DNA of 64,000 nucleotides, taken from an uncultured Clostridia bacterium. Lineage in GTDB: Bacteria > Bacillota > Clostridia > Christensenellales > UBA1242. The notes under the pieces are model-generated. The model did no database searches and had not been told where the DNA came from. It saw only the letters and a program-made list of their open reading frames with translations. The stretch is from contig CALBOE010000010.1 in NCBI GenBank assembly GCA_937896905.1, positions 1 to 64,000 on the forward strand, in the 5' to 3' direction. Below are positions 1 to 9,200 of the stretch, piece by piece. A program made the position numbers and the translations under genes. Numbering within the stretch: position 1 is the stretch's first letter; each line of letters opens with the position of its first letter.

Positions 1-286
1 CTTTCTTTGGCTCTGCCTTAGGTGCAACCTTTTTTGCTGGTTCAGCTTTAACTGCCGCCTTTGCAACGGCTGGTTTTGTCGCCTTTTCTGCAACTGCTTT
101 TTCCTTAGCAGGAGCAACAGGCTCCATTGGTTCTGCAGTTTCTACAGACAAAACTTTTTCTTTAAAATCTGCCATAATTTTTCTGTCCTTTCTGTTTAAC
201 ACAACAAGAAGAACAACTAAACCGATGGTTAGTGCAGCCAAAATTGCAACCATCCACCACCAGTTATTGGAAATGAATTCCACCAT
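1..286 (-). CDS. Membrane-anchored Ala/Lys/Pro-rich protein, 3' end outside window
   Basis: I do not recognise this protein. About 95 codons are visible and the gene runs off the left edge. It starts at an ATG with an AGGGGG ribosome binding site 8 bases upstream. Residues about 9-31 form one hydrophobic span (WWWMVAILAALTIGLVV) followed by RKDRK, so the N-terminus probably sits in the membrane. From about residue 47 it becomes a low-complexity tail of Ala, Lys, Pro and Glu (KPAVAKAAVKAEPAKKVAPK). Such tails are often flexible linkers to a C-terminal domain, which would lie outside the window. It lies downstream of spoIVA but is separated from it by a terminator. Confidence 0.75.
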   Translation of the reverse strand, partial: MVEFISNNWWWMVAILAALTIGLVVLLVVLNRKDRKIMADFKEKVLSVETAEPMEPVAPAKEKAVAEKATKPAVAKAAVKAEPAKKVAPKAEPKK

Positions 287-400
287 AATATTTTCCCCCT
301 TTAATAATATTGCTATTCTATCACGGTTAAACTTAATTTACAAACGATTTTTAACAAAATTTAACAAAAAATTTAAAATTTTTTAATTTTTTTTAATTAA

Positions 401-430
401 AAATAAAAAAAGAGTAATTAATACTCCTTT
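401..430 (-). terminator. Intrinsic terminator after spoIVA
   Basis: GAGTA and TACTC form a stem with a 5-base loop. On the minus strand it is followed by a long T-rich tract. It starts 8 bases after the spoIVA stop codon. Confidence 0.65.
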
Positions 431-437
431 TTAACAT

Positions 438-1916
438 TTAAAGCAATATGCAAAGAATGCCACCTTTCCCTTCGTTAACAATTCTGCCAACTGTTTTTCT
501 AAGTTTATTTTGTAAGTGTTGCGACATGGAATTTAACTTGTTATTAATACCCTCGTTAACCAAACTTTCTAGCGATTTTCCAAACATGTTTGTTTGCCAA
601 ATTCCTTGCGGATTATTTTCAAATTCTTTAAGCAAATATTTTACCAAGTCTTCACTTTGTTCGTAGCCGCCCATTATTGGGTTAACTTCCGTTTCCACAT
701 TAACCTTCATAATGTGCAAACTTGGTGCTTGCGCTTTAAGTTTAACTCCACATTTGCCACCATGTTTAACAACTTCGGGTTCTGCAAGTTCCATTTCTTC
801 CATTAGTGGAACAACAATGCCATATCCAGTTTCGTCCACCCTGTTAAGCGCAGCACTAATTTTGTCGAACTTTTTCTTTGCATTGGTTAGGTTTTTTAGG
901 CAAGAAACAAGTTCGTAGTCGTTGCTAATTTCGGTTCCACATTGTTGGCTTAGCACCTTATAAAACAGACCTTGTTGTGGCACAATTTCAAATGTTACTG
1001 CACCGCTGCCCATTTCAATATTGCTGTTTAAAATTGGTTCGAAATAATTGCTTTTTTCAAACAGCACTTGGCTAGAATTAAATTCTCCAACTCTTTCCGC
1101 CTGGCCAACCGAGTTTGAAATTGTTTCTAAAATCTCTTTAATTATTTCGTTGTTAGTTGGCAACGGTTTTAGCCAATTAGGCATTTTTATATTAACAACT
1201 TCCAGTGGGAACTCTTTTAAAATCTCTGTCATAATATTATCTACATCTTCCTTTTTTAATTCATTAACATTCATTGGAATAACCGCCACCCCATACTCTG
1301 CCTTTAGATTGTTTGCAACTGCAATTGTTGCGGGAGCTTCTGGGTTTTGTGTGTTTAAAATAACAACAAATGGTTTTCCTGTTTTTTGCAAATGTTTAAT
1401 CGTTCGCTTTTCTGCCTCTACAAAATTTGCACGCGGAATTTCACCAAAACTTCCATCTGTTGTTAAGGCAACTGCAATGGTGGAATGATCGGTTATAACC
1501 TTTTCTGTGCCAATAACTGCTGCTTGCGTAAACGGAATTGCCTGCTCGCTCCACGGCGTATTAACCAATCTGGGTTTATCGCCATCTAATGCCCCAACCG
1601 CCCCGTCTACCATAAACCCAACAGAATCTATTAACCTAACACTCATTGTTGCGCCACTAATTTTAACCTTAACCGCTTCGTTTGGCACGAACTGTGGCTT
1701 TGTTGTCATAACCATGTTACCTGCACTAGCCTGCGGAAGTTCGTCGGTTGCACGGGCTCTGTCGTGTTTGTTTGTTATTCCTGCCAAAACAAAATTCTGC
1801 AAAAATTTTTGAATAAAGGTTGATTTTCCACATCTAACCGGCCCAACCACACCAATGTAAACATCTCCATTTGTTCGCTGAGCAATATCTGCGTAGATGC
1901 TTGAATTTTTATCCAT
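438..1916 (-). CDS. spoIVA: Stage IV sporulation protein A (spore coat morphogenetic ATPase)
   Basis: SpoIVA is the ATPase that polymerises on the forespore outer membrane and forms the platform for coat and cortex assembly. The Walker A motif GPVRCGKST is near residue 25, and a TRAFAC GTPase-like fold follows (LIDSVGFMVDGAVGA; DHSTIAVALTTDGS). The protein ends in the family's hydrophobic tail, GKGGILCILL, which in Bacillus meets SpoVM. The ATG at 1916 is chosen because GGAGG lies 5 bases before it. The reading frame opens 12 bases further up at a TTG that overlaps that site. The resulting 492 residues equal the length I recall for B. subtilis SpoIVA. It is a single-gene unit with terminators on both sides. 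Confidence 0.97.
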   Translation of the reverse strand: MDKNSSIYADIAQRTNGDVYIGVVGPVRCGKSTFIQKFLQNFVLAGITNKHDRARATDELPQASAGNMVMTTKPQFVPNEAVKVKISGATMSVRLIDSVGFMVDGAVGALDGDKPRLVNTPWSEQAIPFTQAAVIGTEKVITDHSTIAVALTTDGSFGEIPRANFVEAEKRTIKHLQKTGKPFVVILNTQNPEAPATIAVANNLKAEYGVAVIPMNVNELKKEDVDNIMTEILKEFPLEVVNIKMPNWLKPLPTNNEIIKEILETISNSVGQAERVGEFNSSQVLFEKSNYFEPILNSNIEMGSGAVTFEIVPQQGLFYKVLSQQCGTEISNDYELVSCLKNLTNAKKKFDKISAALNRVDETGYGIVVPLMEEMELAEPEVVKHGGKCGVKLKAQAPSLHIMKVNVETEVNPIMGGYEQSEDLVKYLLKEFENNPQGIWQTNMFGKSLESLVNEGINNKLNSMSQHLQNKLRKTVGRIVNEGKGGILCILL

Positions 1917-1935
1917 TATATCCTCCAATTACACT

Positions 1936-1964
1936 ACCTTATGAGCCAAAACCTTGAATTATGA
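1936..1964 (-). promoter_or_regulatory. Possible sigma-E promoter of spoIVA
   Basis: On the minus strand TCATAAT (-35), 14 bases, then CATAAGGT (-10) resemble the mother-cell sigma-E consensus KMATATT-N14-CATACAMT. spoIVA is a known sigma-E gene in Bacillus. The -10 matches at only 5 of 8 positions, so this is inference from position plus partial match. Confidence 0.4.
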
Positions 1965-1976
1965 CAACGCAACAAA

Positions 1977-1998
1977 AAAACAAGCGCTTGCTTGTTTT
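1977..1998 (-). terminator. Intrinsic terminator of the lgt operon
   Basis: AAAACAAGC and GCTTGTTTT pair perfectly around a GCTT loop, with T residues following on the minus strand. It begins 4 bases after the last gene of the operon. Confidence 0.8.
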
Positions 1999-2002
1999 AA
2001 TT

Positions 2003-2608
2003 TCATTTCCTTTCGCTTTTTCCGCCCAAATTAAACGCCTTCATAATTTCTTCTAGTTCCATTGTTGGGTGAAGTGCTTCGTTAATATCAAATCCACTAG
2101 AAGAAACAAAGTTTGGCTCGGCTTGTTTTGCAACTGTTGGTTTTTCTGTTTCTGCAATCTTTTTACTATCGATGCAATCTATTATATTATGAAGCAGTTT
2201 TTTGATGGGATCGTTAATAACTGGCTGCAATTTTAAACCTTGTGGTGCCATTTGATTGTTTTTGTCGTTTAAGCCATCGTATACCATGGATTTAAATTTT
2301 GCCGACATATCTTTTAGTTTTGTATCTTTGCTAATTTCAGGGTAGCGAATGTACAGTTCATTAATAATTTGTTCCATTCTTAAATACATCAACCTGCTTC
2401 GTTGAATATCTAACATATATAATTTTTTACGGCTGGCCTCAAGCTGATTGGCGTGTTCCATGCTTGCAATTATGGCACTGGAAATAGATTGTTCCTTCTT
2501 CTTAAATTCTTCAATCATTGCACTTTGCCTTGCAATTATGCTGTTTTGTTCTGCAATTTTTGTTTCCAATGCTTCAATTTTTGCCACATTAATATCTTTA
2601 CCTTCCAT
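2003..2608 (-). CDS. Coiled-coil protein of unknown function
   Basis: This 201-residue soluble protein is not recognised. Residues about 5-75 are heptad-like (VAKIEALETKIAEQNSIIAR), predicting a long coiled coil. A charged helical middle and a Pro/Glu-containing tail follow. A stretch near residues 40-60 (SSAIIASMEHANQLEASRK) loosely recalls DivIVA-type scaffolds, but this is only a resemblance. The ATG at 2608 is chosen because AGGGGG lies just ahead of it. The frame opens further up, but that part overlaps the end of the previous gene. The start overlaps the upstream stop by 11 bases, so translation is probably coupled. It is last in the lgt operon. Confidence 0.8.
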   Translation of the reverse strand: MEGKDINVAKIEALETKIAEQNSIIARQSAMIEEFKKKEQSISSAIIASMEHANQLEASRKKLYMLDIQRSRLMYLRMEQIINELYIRYPEISKDTKLKDMSAKFKSMVYDGLNDKNNQMAPQGLKLQPVINDPIKKLLHNIIDCIDSKKIAETEKPTVAKQAEPNFVSSSGFDINEALHPTMELEEIMKAFNLGGKSERK

Positions 2609-3101
2609 TCTTCCCCCTTTTTGCATTAATAAGGTTAATTGCAAAATATGCAACAAACCAAACACATAATAACACAATCATAAGCCACAAAGCAATTATA
2701 TTTTGAACAAACAATAACACAATAAATCCAAACCCTAAAAACAGAATAAAGAACTTGAACTGTTTGCTATCTTTAAAATACAACCCCGTTACCAAACTTG
2801 CCAAAGAAAGAACAAACAGATAGTATGGCCAAAGTTGGTTAATATCGATAGTTGTGTACCCTTTTAGGAAATATTGCACAAAGTTTAAAATTCCAAAACC
2901 CAAAAGTGCTGTGCCAAAAAACATACTGCTATCAATTTTAAGTTGAAATGCCCTAACAAGAAGCCAAAGTCCCATAATAATTAAAGAAACCGCAAAACTT
3001 ATTCTAAAAAATGGAAAATTGATGGGCAACAAATCTAACACAAAGCAAACTATGTTAACTATTAATATTGAGAAATATAAAATTTTAGATTTCTTTCCCA
3101 T
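2598..3101 (-). CDS. Multi-pass membrane protein of unknown function
   Basis: This 167-residue protein has about five or six hydrophobic segments (ILYFSILIVNIVCFVLDLL; ISFAVSLIIMGLWLLVRAF; MFFGTALLGFGILNFV; LWPYYLFVLSLASLVTGLYF; FFILFLGFGFIVLLFVQNI; ALWLMIVLLCVWFVAYF). Charged residues are few. I recognise no family motif. The start overlaps the end of lgt by 17 bases, and the stop overlaps the coiled-coil gene, so all three genes are made from one transcript. A role with the coiled-coil partner at the membrane is possible but unproven. Confidence 0.8.
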   Translation of the reverse strand: MGKKSKILYFSILIVNIVCFVLDLLPINFPFFRISFAVSLIIMGLWLLVRAFQLKIDSSMFFGTALLGFGILNFVQYFLKGYTTIDINQLWPYYLFVLSLASLVTGLYFKDSKQFKFFILFLGFGFIVLLFVQNIIALWLMIVLLCVWFVAYFAINLINAKRGKNGR

Positions 3102-3867
3102 TTTCGTTTTTCCTTTTATAAATATTTATTGCCAAAATTATAATTCCTAAAACCGCAATTAGCATGCTTAGCAATTGAGAAACCCTTATCCCAGTGTTGG
3201 CAATATATAAAGAATCCCCCCTAATGCCTTCAATTAAGCACCTTCCAATGCCATACCAAATTAAATAGCAGGCAGAAAGCGATGCGTTTTTACTTAACCT
3301 TTTAAATAATATTAAAAGAAGAACACACCCTATTAAATTCCACAAACTTTCATAGAAGAACGTTGCATATCGCCAATCGCCGTCCACCACAACGCTAAAA
3401 GGAAAAAACTGAAGTGCAGGGTTTGTTACCGCTTCCCCATAACAACAGCCACCAAAAAAACACCCAATTCTGCCAATTGCTTGCCCTAAAGCCAGCCCCG
3501 CCACCACAACATCTAGCAGTTGCCAAAAGTTCTTTTTAAATATTAAAGAATACAAAACTCCACCTAAAATTCCGCCAATAATAGAGCCATACACTGCAAG
3601 CCCACCATCTGCCAAGTTGAAAAACTGAACAAATGTATAACTTTCACCGCTAAAAATGCAGTAATATGCCCTAGCGCCTAGAATGGCAAACGGAAAAACA
3701 AACAAGGCAAGCATAAAAATATTATCACTTGTTAAACCTTTCTTTTTTGCCAAAAAACAAGTTAGCAACAACCCCGCCAACATTCCAAGCGCAACAAAAA
3801 GACCATAAAATGTTGCATGAAATGGCCCTATATTAATTTCGTTAGATGGAGCAGTAAAACACGTCAT
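3085..3867 (-). CDS. lgt: Prolipoprotein diacylglyceryl transferase
   Basis: Lgt moves diacylglyceryl from phosphatidylglycerol to the lipobox cysteine of prolipoproteins, the first step of lipoprotein maturation in the membrane. The 260-residue protein has seven membrane spans, the GGLAVYGSIIGG region, and the signature GRIGCFFGGCCYG near residues 131-143. In this signature the usual Asn/Glu pair is replaced by Gly/Cys residues, as I recall for some Firmicutes. The histidine of the E. coli HGGLIG motif is Tyr here. The start has no ribosome binding site: a TATAAT box ends 8 bases before the ATG, which suggests a leaderless mRNA. It is first in a three-gene operon and is divergent from glmM. 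Confidence 0.96.
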   Translation of the reverse strand: MTCFTAPSNEINIGPFHATFYGLFVALGMLAGLLLTCFLAKKKGLTSDNIFMLALFVFPFAILGARAYYCIFSGESYTFVQFFNLADGGLAVYGSIIGGILGGVLYSLIFKKNFWQLLDVVVAGLALGQAIGRIGCFFGGCCYGEAVTNPALQFFPFSVVVDGDWRYATFFYESLWNLIGCVLLLILFKRLSKNASLSACYLIWYGIGRCLIEGIRGDSLYIANTGIRVSQLLSMLIAVLGIIILAINIYKRKNENGKEI

Positions 3868-3875
3868 ATAACATT

Positions 3876-3904
3876 ATTATAAAAACAATTCCCCAAAAAA
3901 GCAA
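3876..3904 (-). promoter_or_regulatory. lgt promoter placing the transcript start at the ATG
   Basis: TTGCTT, 17 bases, then TATAAT. The -10 box ends 8 bases before the lgt ATG, so transcription should begin at or next to the start codon. Confidence 0.6.
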
Positions 3905-3980
3905 GCAAAATGCACATTCATAAAAACCGCTTTATTTATAATAATATAACATTATATGTTTATTTGTCATATTAAAAGAT

Positions 3981-5243
3981 ATGAAATATTTTGGAACTGA
4001 CGGAATACGTGGCAATGCCGTAAACACTTTCACGCAGAACCTTTTAAAAAAAATTGGCAAAGCCATTTGCTTGTTCTACAAAAAGCACAACCTAAAACCA
4101 GTTCTGCTGGTTGGCAACGACGGCAGATGCAGCTGCCACCACATTTTAAGCGGACTTTGTTCTGTGCTGCTAAATCACGGTGTTGAAGTTCATAATGTTG
4201 GCCTTTGTTCCACCCCATGCCTAGCACACATAGGAAACAAATTTAACTATCCACTTACAATTATGATAACCGCTTCCCACAATCAGAACTATGATAACGG
4301 GATTAAGTTTTTTAGTTGTGGGCAAAAACTAGAGTCGCATTTACAAGCAGAAATTGAACAGTTTATGGATAAACCACTAAAACAAAAAATTGTTTATGCA
4401 AAACTTCAATCTTGCGAACACTTAAAAGAAACTTATGTGAACTATTTGCTTAAATTAAAACACAACAACTTCCCCTGCATTTTAGACGGAGCAAATGGCG
4501 GAGCAAGTGCAATTTTAAAGCAAGTGTTTCCTCTCAATAAAAAATTTAATGTTAATCCCAATGGAACAAACATAAATTTAAATTCAGGCTCAACTTGCAT
4601 AGAGGTTTTGCAAGCCGAGTGCAGAAAACACAAGATTACGGGATTTGCCTTTGATGGAGATGCCGACAGGATTATTGCGGTTAGCCCAAATGGAAATGTT
4701 GTTGATGGCGACCAAATACTGTTCATTCTTTCCAAAATTTTGCTTCATACGGGCGACAATTGCATTGGAACAATAATCTCAAACTACGGTTTGGAGAAAT
4801 CTCTTAAAAAGCAAAATATTAATTTTATTAGAACAAAAATTGGCGACAGATTTATTGTGCAAGAAATGAAGAAAAAAGGCGCCAATTTGGGCGGTGAACA
4901 ATGCGGACACATAATTATTAACCCCCTAACTAAAACAAGTGACGGTGTTTTAACCGCCATTGTTTTAACCAATATTTTATCCTCCACAAATTTAAGTTTA
5001 GACGAACTTCTTTTTGATTATTTTCCACACCACCAAGCAACAAAAAATCTGCCCCTAAACAAGCCGCTTATTGACCACGAAAACTTAAAATTATTAAATA
5101 AAAAATTTGAAAACGAACAAGCAAAAATGATTATCACTCCAAGCGGAACAGAAAATATTTTACGCTTGTTTGTTGAACATAAAAATAAAGAAAAAGCCGA
5201 AAAAACATTAAAAAAATTAGAAAATTTCATAAAAAATATGTAA
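3981..5243 (+). CDS. glmM: Phosphoglucosamine mutase
   Basis: GlmM converts glucosamine-6-phosphate to glucosamine-1-phosphate for UDP-GlcNAc and peptidoglycan synthesis. It begins with the GlmM-type FGTDGIRG. The phosphoserine loop TASHNQNYDNG puts the catalytic serine at residue 99, DGDADR binds the metal, GGEQCGH recognises the sugar, and PSGTEN binds phosphate near the C-terminus. Cys replaces the usual Ser in GEQSGH. At 420 residues it is somewhat shorter than the usual 445 or so. The ATG has no clear ribosome binding site. TGTCATATT ends 7 bases upstream, so it may be another leaderless start. It is divergent from lgt. Confidence 0.95.
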   Translation: MKYFGTDGIRGNAVNTFTQNLLKKIGKAICLFYKKHNLKPVLLVGNDGRCSCHHILSGLCSVLLNHGVEVHNVGLCSTPCLAHIGNKFNYPLTIMITASHNQNYDNGIKFFSCGQKLESHLQAEIEQFMDKPLKQKIVYAKLQSCEHLKETYVNYLLKLKHNNFPCILDGANGGASAILKQVFPLNKKFNVNPNGTNINLNSGSTCIEVLQAECRKHKITGFAFDGDADRIIAVSPNGNVVDGDQILFILSKILLHTGDNCIGTIISNYGLEKSLKKQNINFIRTKIGDRFIVQEMKKKGANLGGEQCGHIIINPLTKTSDGVLTAIVLTNILSSTNLSLDELLFDYFPHHQATKNLPLNKPLIDHENLKLLNKKFENEQAKMIITPSGTENILRLFVEHKNKEKAEKTLKKLENFIKNM

Positions 5244-5324
5244 ATTTGTGTGTTTTTTAATTTTTTTATCATTTTTATTAATAGAAAATTAAAATTTATT
5301 TTATTAATTTAACAATCTTTTAAT

Positions 5325-5353
5325 TTGCAATTATTGTTAAAATTTGTTAGAAT
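5325..5353 (+). promoter_or_regulatory. ung promoter, extended -10, leaderless geometry
   Basis: TTGCAA (5325-5330), 17 bases, then TAGAAT (5348-5353), with TG one base before the -10. The -10 box ends 6 bases before the ung ATG, leaving no room for a ribosome binding site. Confidence 0.7.
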
Positions 5354-5359
5354 AAAATT

Positions 5360-6025
5360 ATGAATTACACGCTAAATAACGATTGGGCAAATGCGCTTAG
5401 CAACAGGTTTAATTTGGAATACAAAAGAGAGTTGTTTTCTTGGCTTGAAAAAGAATATGCTACTAACACAGTTTTTCCACCAAAGGAAAAGGTTTTTAAC
5501 GCACTAAATTTAGTTTCAATTAATGAAGTTAAAGTTGTTATTATTGGGCAGGACCCATACCACACTTTTGGCCAGGCAGATGGATTAGCTTTTAGTTGCC
5601 ACAACGGAACACCCCAGCCAAGTTTAAAAAACATTTTTAAAGAAATTAATGCCGACCTTAACATTCAAATGAGTTCGTCAACCGACCTAACTCCTTGGGC
5701 AAATCAAGGTGTGCTTTTGCTTAACACAAGTTTAACTGTTATTGAACACAAACCTGCCAGCCACAGCAACAAACTTTGGCACACATTCACAACCGAAATT
5801 GTTAAAATTTTAAACGAGCTTAATCAGCCAATTGTGTTTATGCTTTGGGGCAACCACGCAAAACAATTTTTGCCAATGCTTAACAACCGCAACCACCTAA
5901 TTTTAACTTCGGCTCACCCTAGCCCATTTTCGGCCTATAACGGATTTTTTGGCTGCAAACACTTTTCTAAATGCAACAATTTTTTAGCAAGCAAAAACCT
6001 AACCCCAATCAATTGGCAAATTTAA
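5360..6025 (+). CDS. ung: Uracil-DNA glycosylase, family 1
   Basis: Ung removes uracil from DNA to start base-excision repair. The water-activating loop GQDPYH has its catalytic Asp at residue 65. The uracil pocket follows (GLAFS; VLLLNTSLTV), and the C-terminal DNA-intercalation motif is HPSPFSAYNGFFGCKHF. At 221 residues it is the normal size for the family. There is no ribosome binding site ahead of the ATG, and the promoter -10 box ends 6 bases upstream. It is a single gene between glmM and the ileS leader. Confidence 0.97.
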   Translation: MNYTLNNDWANALSNRFNLEYKRELFSWLEKEYATNTVFPPKEKVFNALNLVSINEVKVVIIGQDPYHTFGQADGLAFSCHNGTPQPSLKNIFKEINADLNIQMSSSTDLTPWANQGVLLLNTSLTVIEHKPASHSNKLWHTFTTEIVKILNELNQPIVFMLWGNHAKQFLPMLNNRNHLILTSAHPSPFSAYNGFFGCKHFSKCNNFLASKNLTPINWQI

Positions 6026-6035
6026 ACAATTTCCC

Positions 6036-6064
6036 TTGACAAGAATGTTTTTTAATTATATAAT
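6036..6064 (+). promoter_or_regulatory. Consensus promoter of ileS
   Basis: TTGACA (6036-6041), exactly 17 bases, then TATAAT (6059-6064). It is a perfect housekeeping promoter. Transcription should start near 6071, about 140 bases before ileS. Confidence 0.9.
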
Positions 6065-6075
6065 GAATACATAAT

Positions 6076-6144
6076 ATGAGCTTAATGAGTTTTGTTATTG
6101 CAACTGTTATTATAGCACGAATTATTCTACCAATTAAATTGTAG
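6076..6144 (+). CDS. Candidate Ile-rich leader peptide upstream of ileS
   Basis: This 22-codon frame lies wholly in the ileS leader, between the promoter and the terminator hairpin. Six of its 22 codons are Ile (five ATT, one ATA), mostly in the stretch VIATVIIARIILPIKL. The TAG stop lies inside a hairpin formed by ATTCTA and TAGAAT. The ATG is only about 5 bases after the predicted transcript start, and a second in-frame ATG lies 9 bases on. Ribosome stalling at Ile codons when charged tRNA-Ile is scarce could control the terminator downstream. The peptide is inferred from position and composition only, and the RNA switch itself is not proven. Confidence 0.5.
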   Translation: MSLMSFVIATVIIARIILPIKL

Positions 6145-6166
6145 AATTGCGTTTTGCTGTGATTAG

Positions 6167-6193
6167 GTGCCGGCACTACGCTGGCACTTTTTT
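6167..6193 (+). terminator. Attenuator terminator in the ileS leader
   Basis: GTGCCGGC (6167-6174) pairs with GCTGGCAC (6180-6187) with one G-U pair and a 5-base loop, followed by six T. It lies between the only good promoter and the ileS ribosome binding site, with no second promoter after it. It must therefore be conditionally read through for ileS to be made. The canonical T-box sequence AGGGTGGNACCGCG is absent. Confidence 0.75.
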
Positions 6194-6213
6194 AAAATTA
6201 AAAGGAGATATTT

Positions 6214-9200
6214 ATGCAAAAAGAAAACGGAAATTTAGATTATGTTAAAATGGAAGAAAGCATTTTAAAATTCTGGCAAGAAAACAACACCTTTAAAAAG
6301 TTAAAACAAAAGAACAAAAATTCTGGCAAGTATTTTGCTTCGCTAGATGGCCCTATAACCGCCAACTACAACATGGGTTTGCACCATGCTTATAACAGAA
6401 CGTTTAAAGACGCAATGATTAAGTTTGCTGGACTTTGTGGGTGCGATCAACACTATCAAAACGGCTTTGATGCGCATGGGCTTCCTGTGGAACTTCGTGC
6501 GGAAAGCGAGCTTGGCATTAACAGCAAAAAAGAAATTGTTGAATATGGCATTGATAACTTTGTTGATAAATGCATGAACATTGTTGACACCTATTCTGCC
6601 GCTCAAACAAAATCTTCTATCCGCCTTGGTCAATGGATGAATTGGGATGACAGTTACTACACAAATAGCGACAATAACATAACCTCCATTTGGCACTTTT
6701 TAAAGAAATGCCAAGAAAAAGGTTACATTGCAAACAGCCACCGCATTATGCGTTGGTGCACACGTTGCGGAACCAGCATTTCCGACCATGAAATGACAGA
6801 CGATGGCGCATATAGAGAGGTTACCTGCCAAGCAATCTTCTTTAAATGCCCAATTAAAAATTCTAATAATGATATGTTGGTGTGGACAACCACTCCATGG
6901 ACTTTAACCGCAAACGTTGCAGTTGCTGTTAACCCAGAATTTGAATACAACATTGTTAAGGTTAAAAGCCAACAACGCAACATCATTGTTTGCTCCACCC
7001 TTATGAAAGTTTTAAAAGACGACGTTGTTGAAGTTGTTAAAACTGTTAAAGGTAGCGAACTAGTTGGTTTAAGTTACGAAACCTGCTTCCCAGAGCTTAG
7101 CGAACAAAACTTTGAACACAAAATTGTTGCTTGGGACGAAGTTAGTGCATCTGACGGAACTGGAGCTGTTCACATTGCCCCAGGTTGTGGCGATGCCGAC
7201 TTTGAACTTGGAAAAACTTTAAATCTTCCACAGGTATGCCCGATTAACGAAAGTGGAATTTACTACGACAATTTTGGCGTGTTTGCTGGAAAAAATGCTA
7301 ATACAGACGAAGTTAGAGATTTTGTTTTCGACCTTATGAAAGAAAGAAACAAAACCTACTACACTCACAAATTTACTCACGCCTATCCACATTGCTGGAG
7401 ATGTAAAAATCCTTTATTGTTTAGGCTTGTGGACCAATGGGTTATTAAAATGGATGACTTACGCCCACAATTGATTTCTGCAATAGACAACGTTAAATTT
7501 AACCCAGAATTTATGAAAAAACGTATGTTAGATTGGCTTAACAATATGGGCGACTGGGCAATTTCACGTTCCCGTTTCTACGGCCTACCTCTTCCATTCT
7601 ACCCTTGCCAAGATTGTGGCGAACTAACCGTTGTTGGTAGCATTGAAGAGTTTAAAAAGTTGGCTAGTGTTGAAGAAGTTAATGCTCTACCTCACTTGCA
7701 CCGCCCACACATTGACAAAGTTAAAATTAACTGCCCAAAATGTGGCGCTAAGGTTGAAAGAATTACCGAAGTTGGCGACTGCTGGTTAGACGCAGGCATA
7801 ACACCATTTAGCACAAAAAATTATTTTACCGATAAAGAATTCTTTAATAAAAACTTCCCTGTTGAATGCGTTATTGAAGGCAAAGAACAAATCCGTTTGT
7901 GGTTCTACTCGTTGCTTGTTATGAGTGTTGTTTTAACAGGCAAAGCTCCATATAAACGTATTGCAACAACTCCAATGTTGCTAGCGCAGGACGGAAAGAA
8001 ACTTTCTAAATCTAGCCCTAACAACATTCCGCTGGACACTGCATTCGCAGAAATTGGCGCAGATATTATCCGCTACAATTTTGTTTGCACCCCGCTTGTT
8101 AATGATGTTAAATTTGGGCGAGATACCTGTGACGAAGTTAAACGTAAACTTTTAGGTTTGTGGAATGCCTACATTTTCCTTAACACATATGCTTGTATTG
8201 ATAATCCAGATTTAACCGGCTACAAACCAAATGAAAACGAACTGAATATTATGGACAAATGGTTAATTAACCGAGTTAACGAATTTGTTAAAAATGCACA
8301 TGCGTCCTACTCTAACCAAGCATTTGGAAGCGTTGCAAAAGATTTTGAAGTGTTAGTAGACGAATTAACAAATTGGTACATTCGCAACAACCGCAGAAGG
8401 TTCTATAAAAGCGAAAATAATGTTGACACTTTAAACGCATACTTCTGCTTACATTATGCACTTAAAAACATTTCTGTTGCAATGTTCCCAATAATTCCTT
8501 TCATCAGTGAATATCTATGGCAAAATGCAGTTCGCGCGTTGGATAAAAACTGTGCAGAAAGCGTTGCATTAAACGGCTACGTGCTAGACGAATTTGTTGT
8601 TGATGGCGCAGGGTTAACCGAAAAAACCGACATTGTTAGAAACATCTTCACCATGGTGAGCAAATTAAGAAACGAAAATCAAATTAAAGTTAAACAACCA
8701 CTAAAAACCTTGTTTGTTAACGGTAACAGCACTGTTGAACAAGCCGTTGAACTATACGCCGAAACAATTAAAAGCGAACTTAACATTAAAGATATTGTTA
8801 TGGAAAAAGATAATTCCAGGTTTAATGACGAATTCCTTGTGTTAGATTTCCGCAAAGCGGGCGCCGTTCTTAAAGGCGATGTTCAAAAAGTTAAAAATCT
8901 TTTAGCAGACGCAACAGATGTTGATATGCAAAAAATGGTTAATGAATTAAAAAACGGAAAAGTTACAGTTGGCGAGTTTGAAAACTTAGACAGTTCTCTT
9001 TTCACTATATCCACCAAACCAAAACAAGATTATGTTATTGCAAACGATGGCGACGTAACAGTTGTTCTTGACATAACCATTAATAGAGATTTAATGCTTG
9101 AAGGGCTTGCACGCGAACTAATCCGTTCTGCGCAAGTTTTAAGAAAAAAGGCAGGATTTAATGTGGAAGATAGAATTTGTATTCAACTAGAAACCACCGG

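Noticed and set aside
3085..3867. Loss of the HGGLIG histidine in Lgt as an inactivating change
   Set aside because: As far as I recall, a Tyr at this place is common in Firmicutes Lgt.
6071..6213. T-box riboswitch before ileS
   Set aside because: The leader is only about 140 bases and lacks the AGGGTGGNACCGCG box; an attenuator with a leader peptide fits what is visible better.
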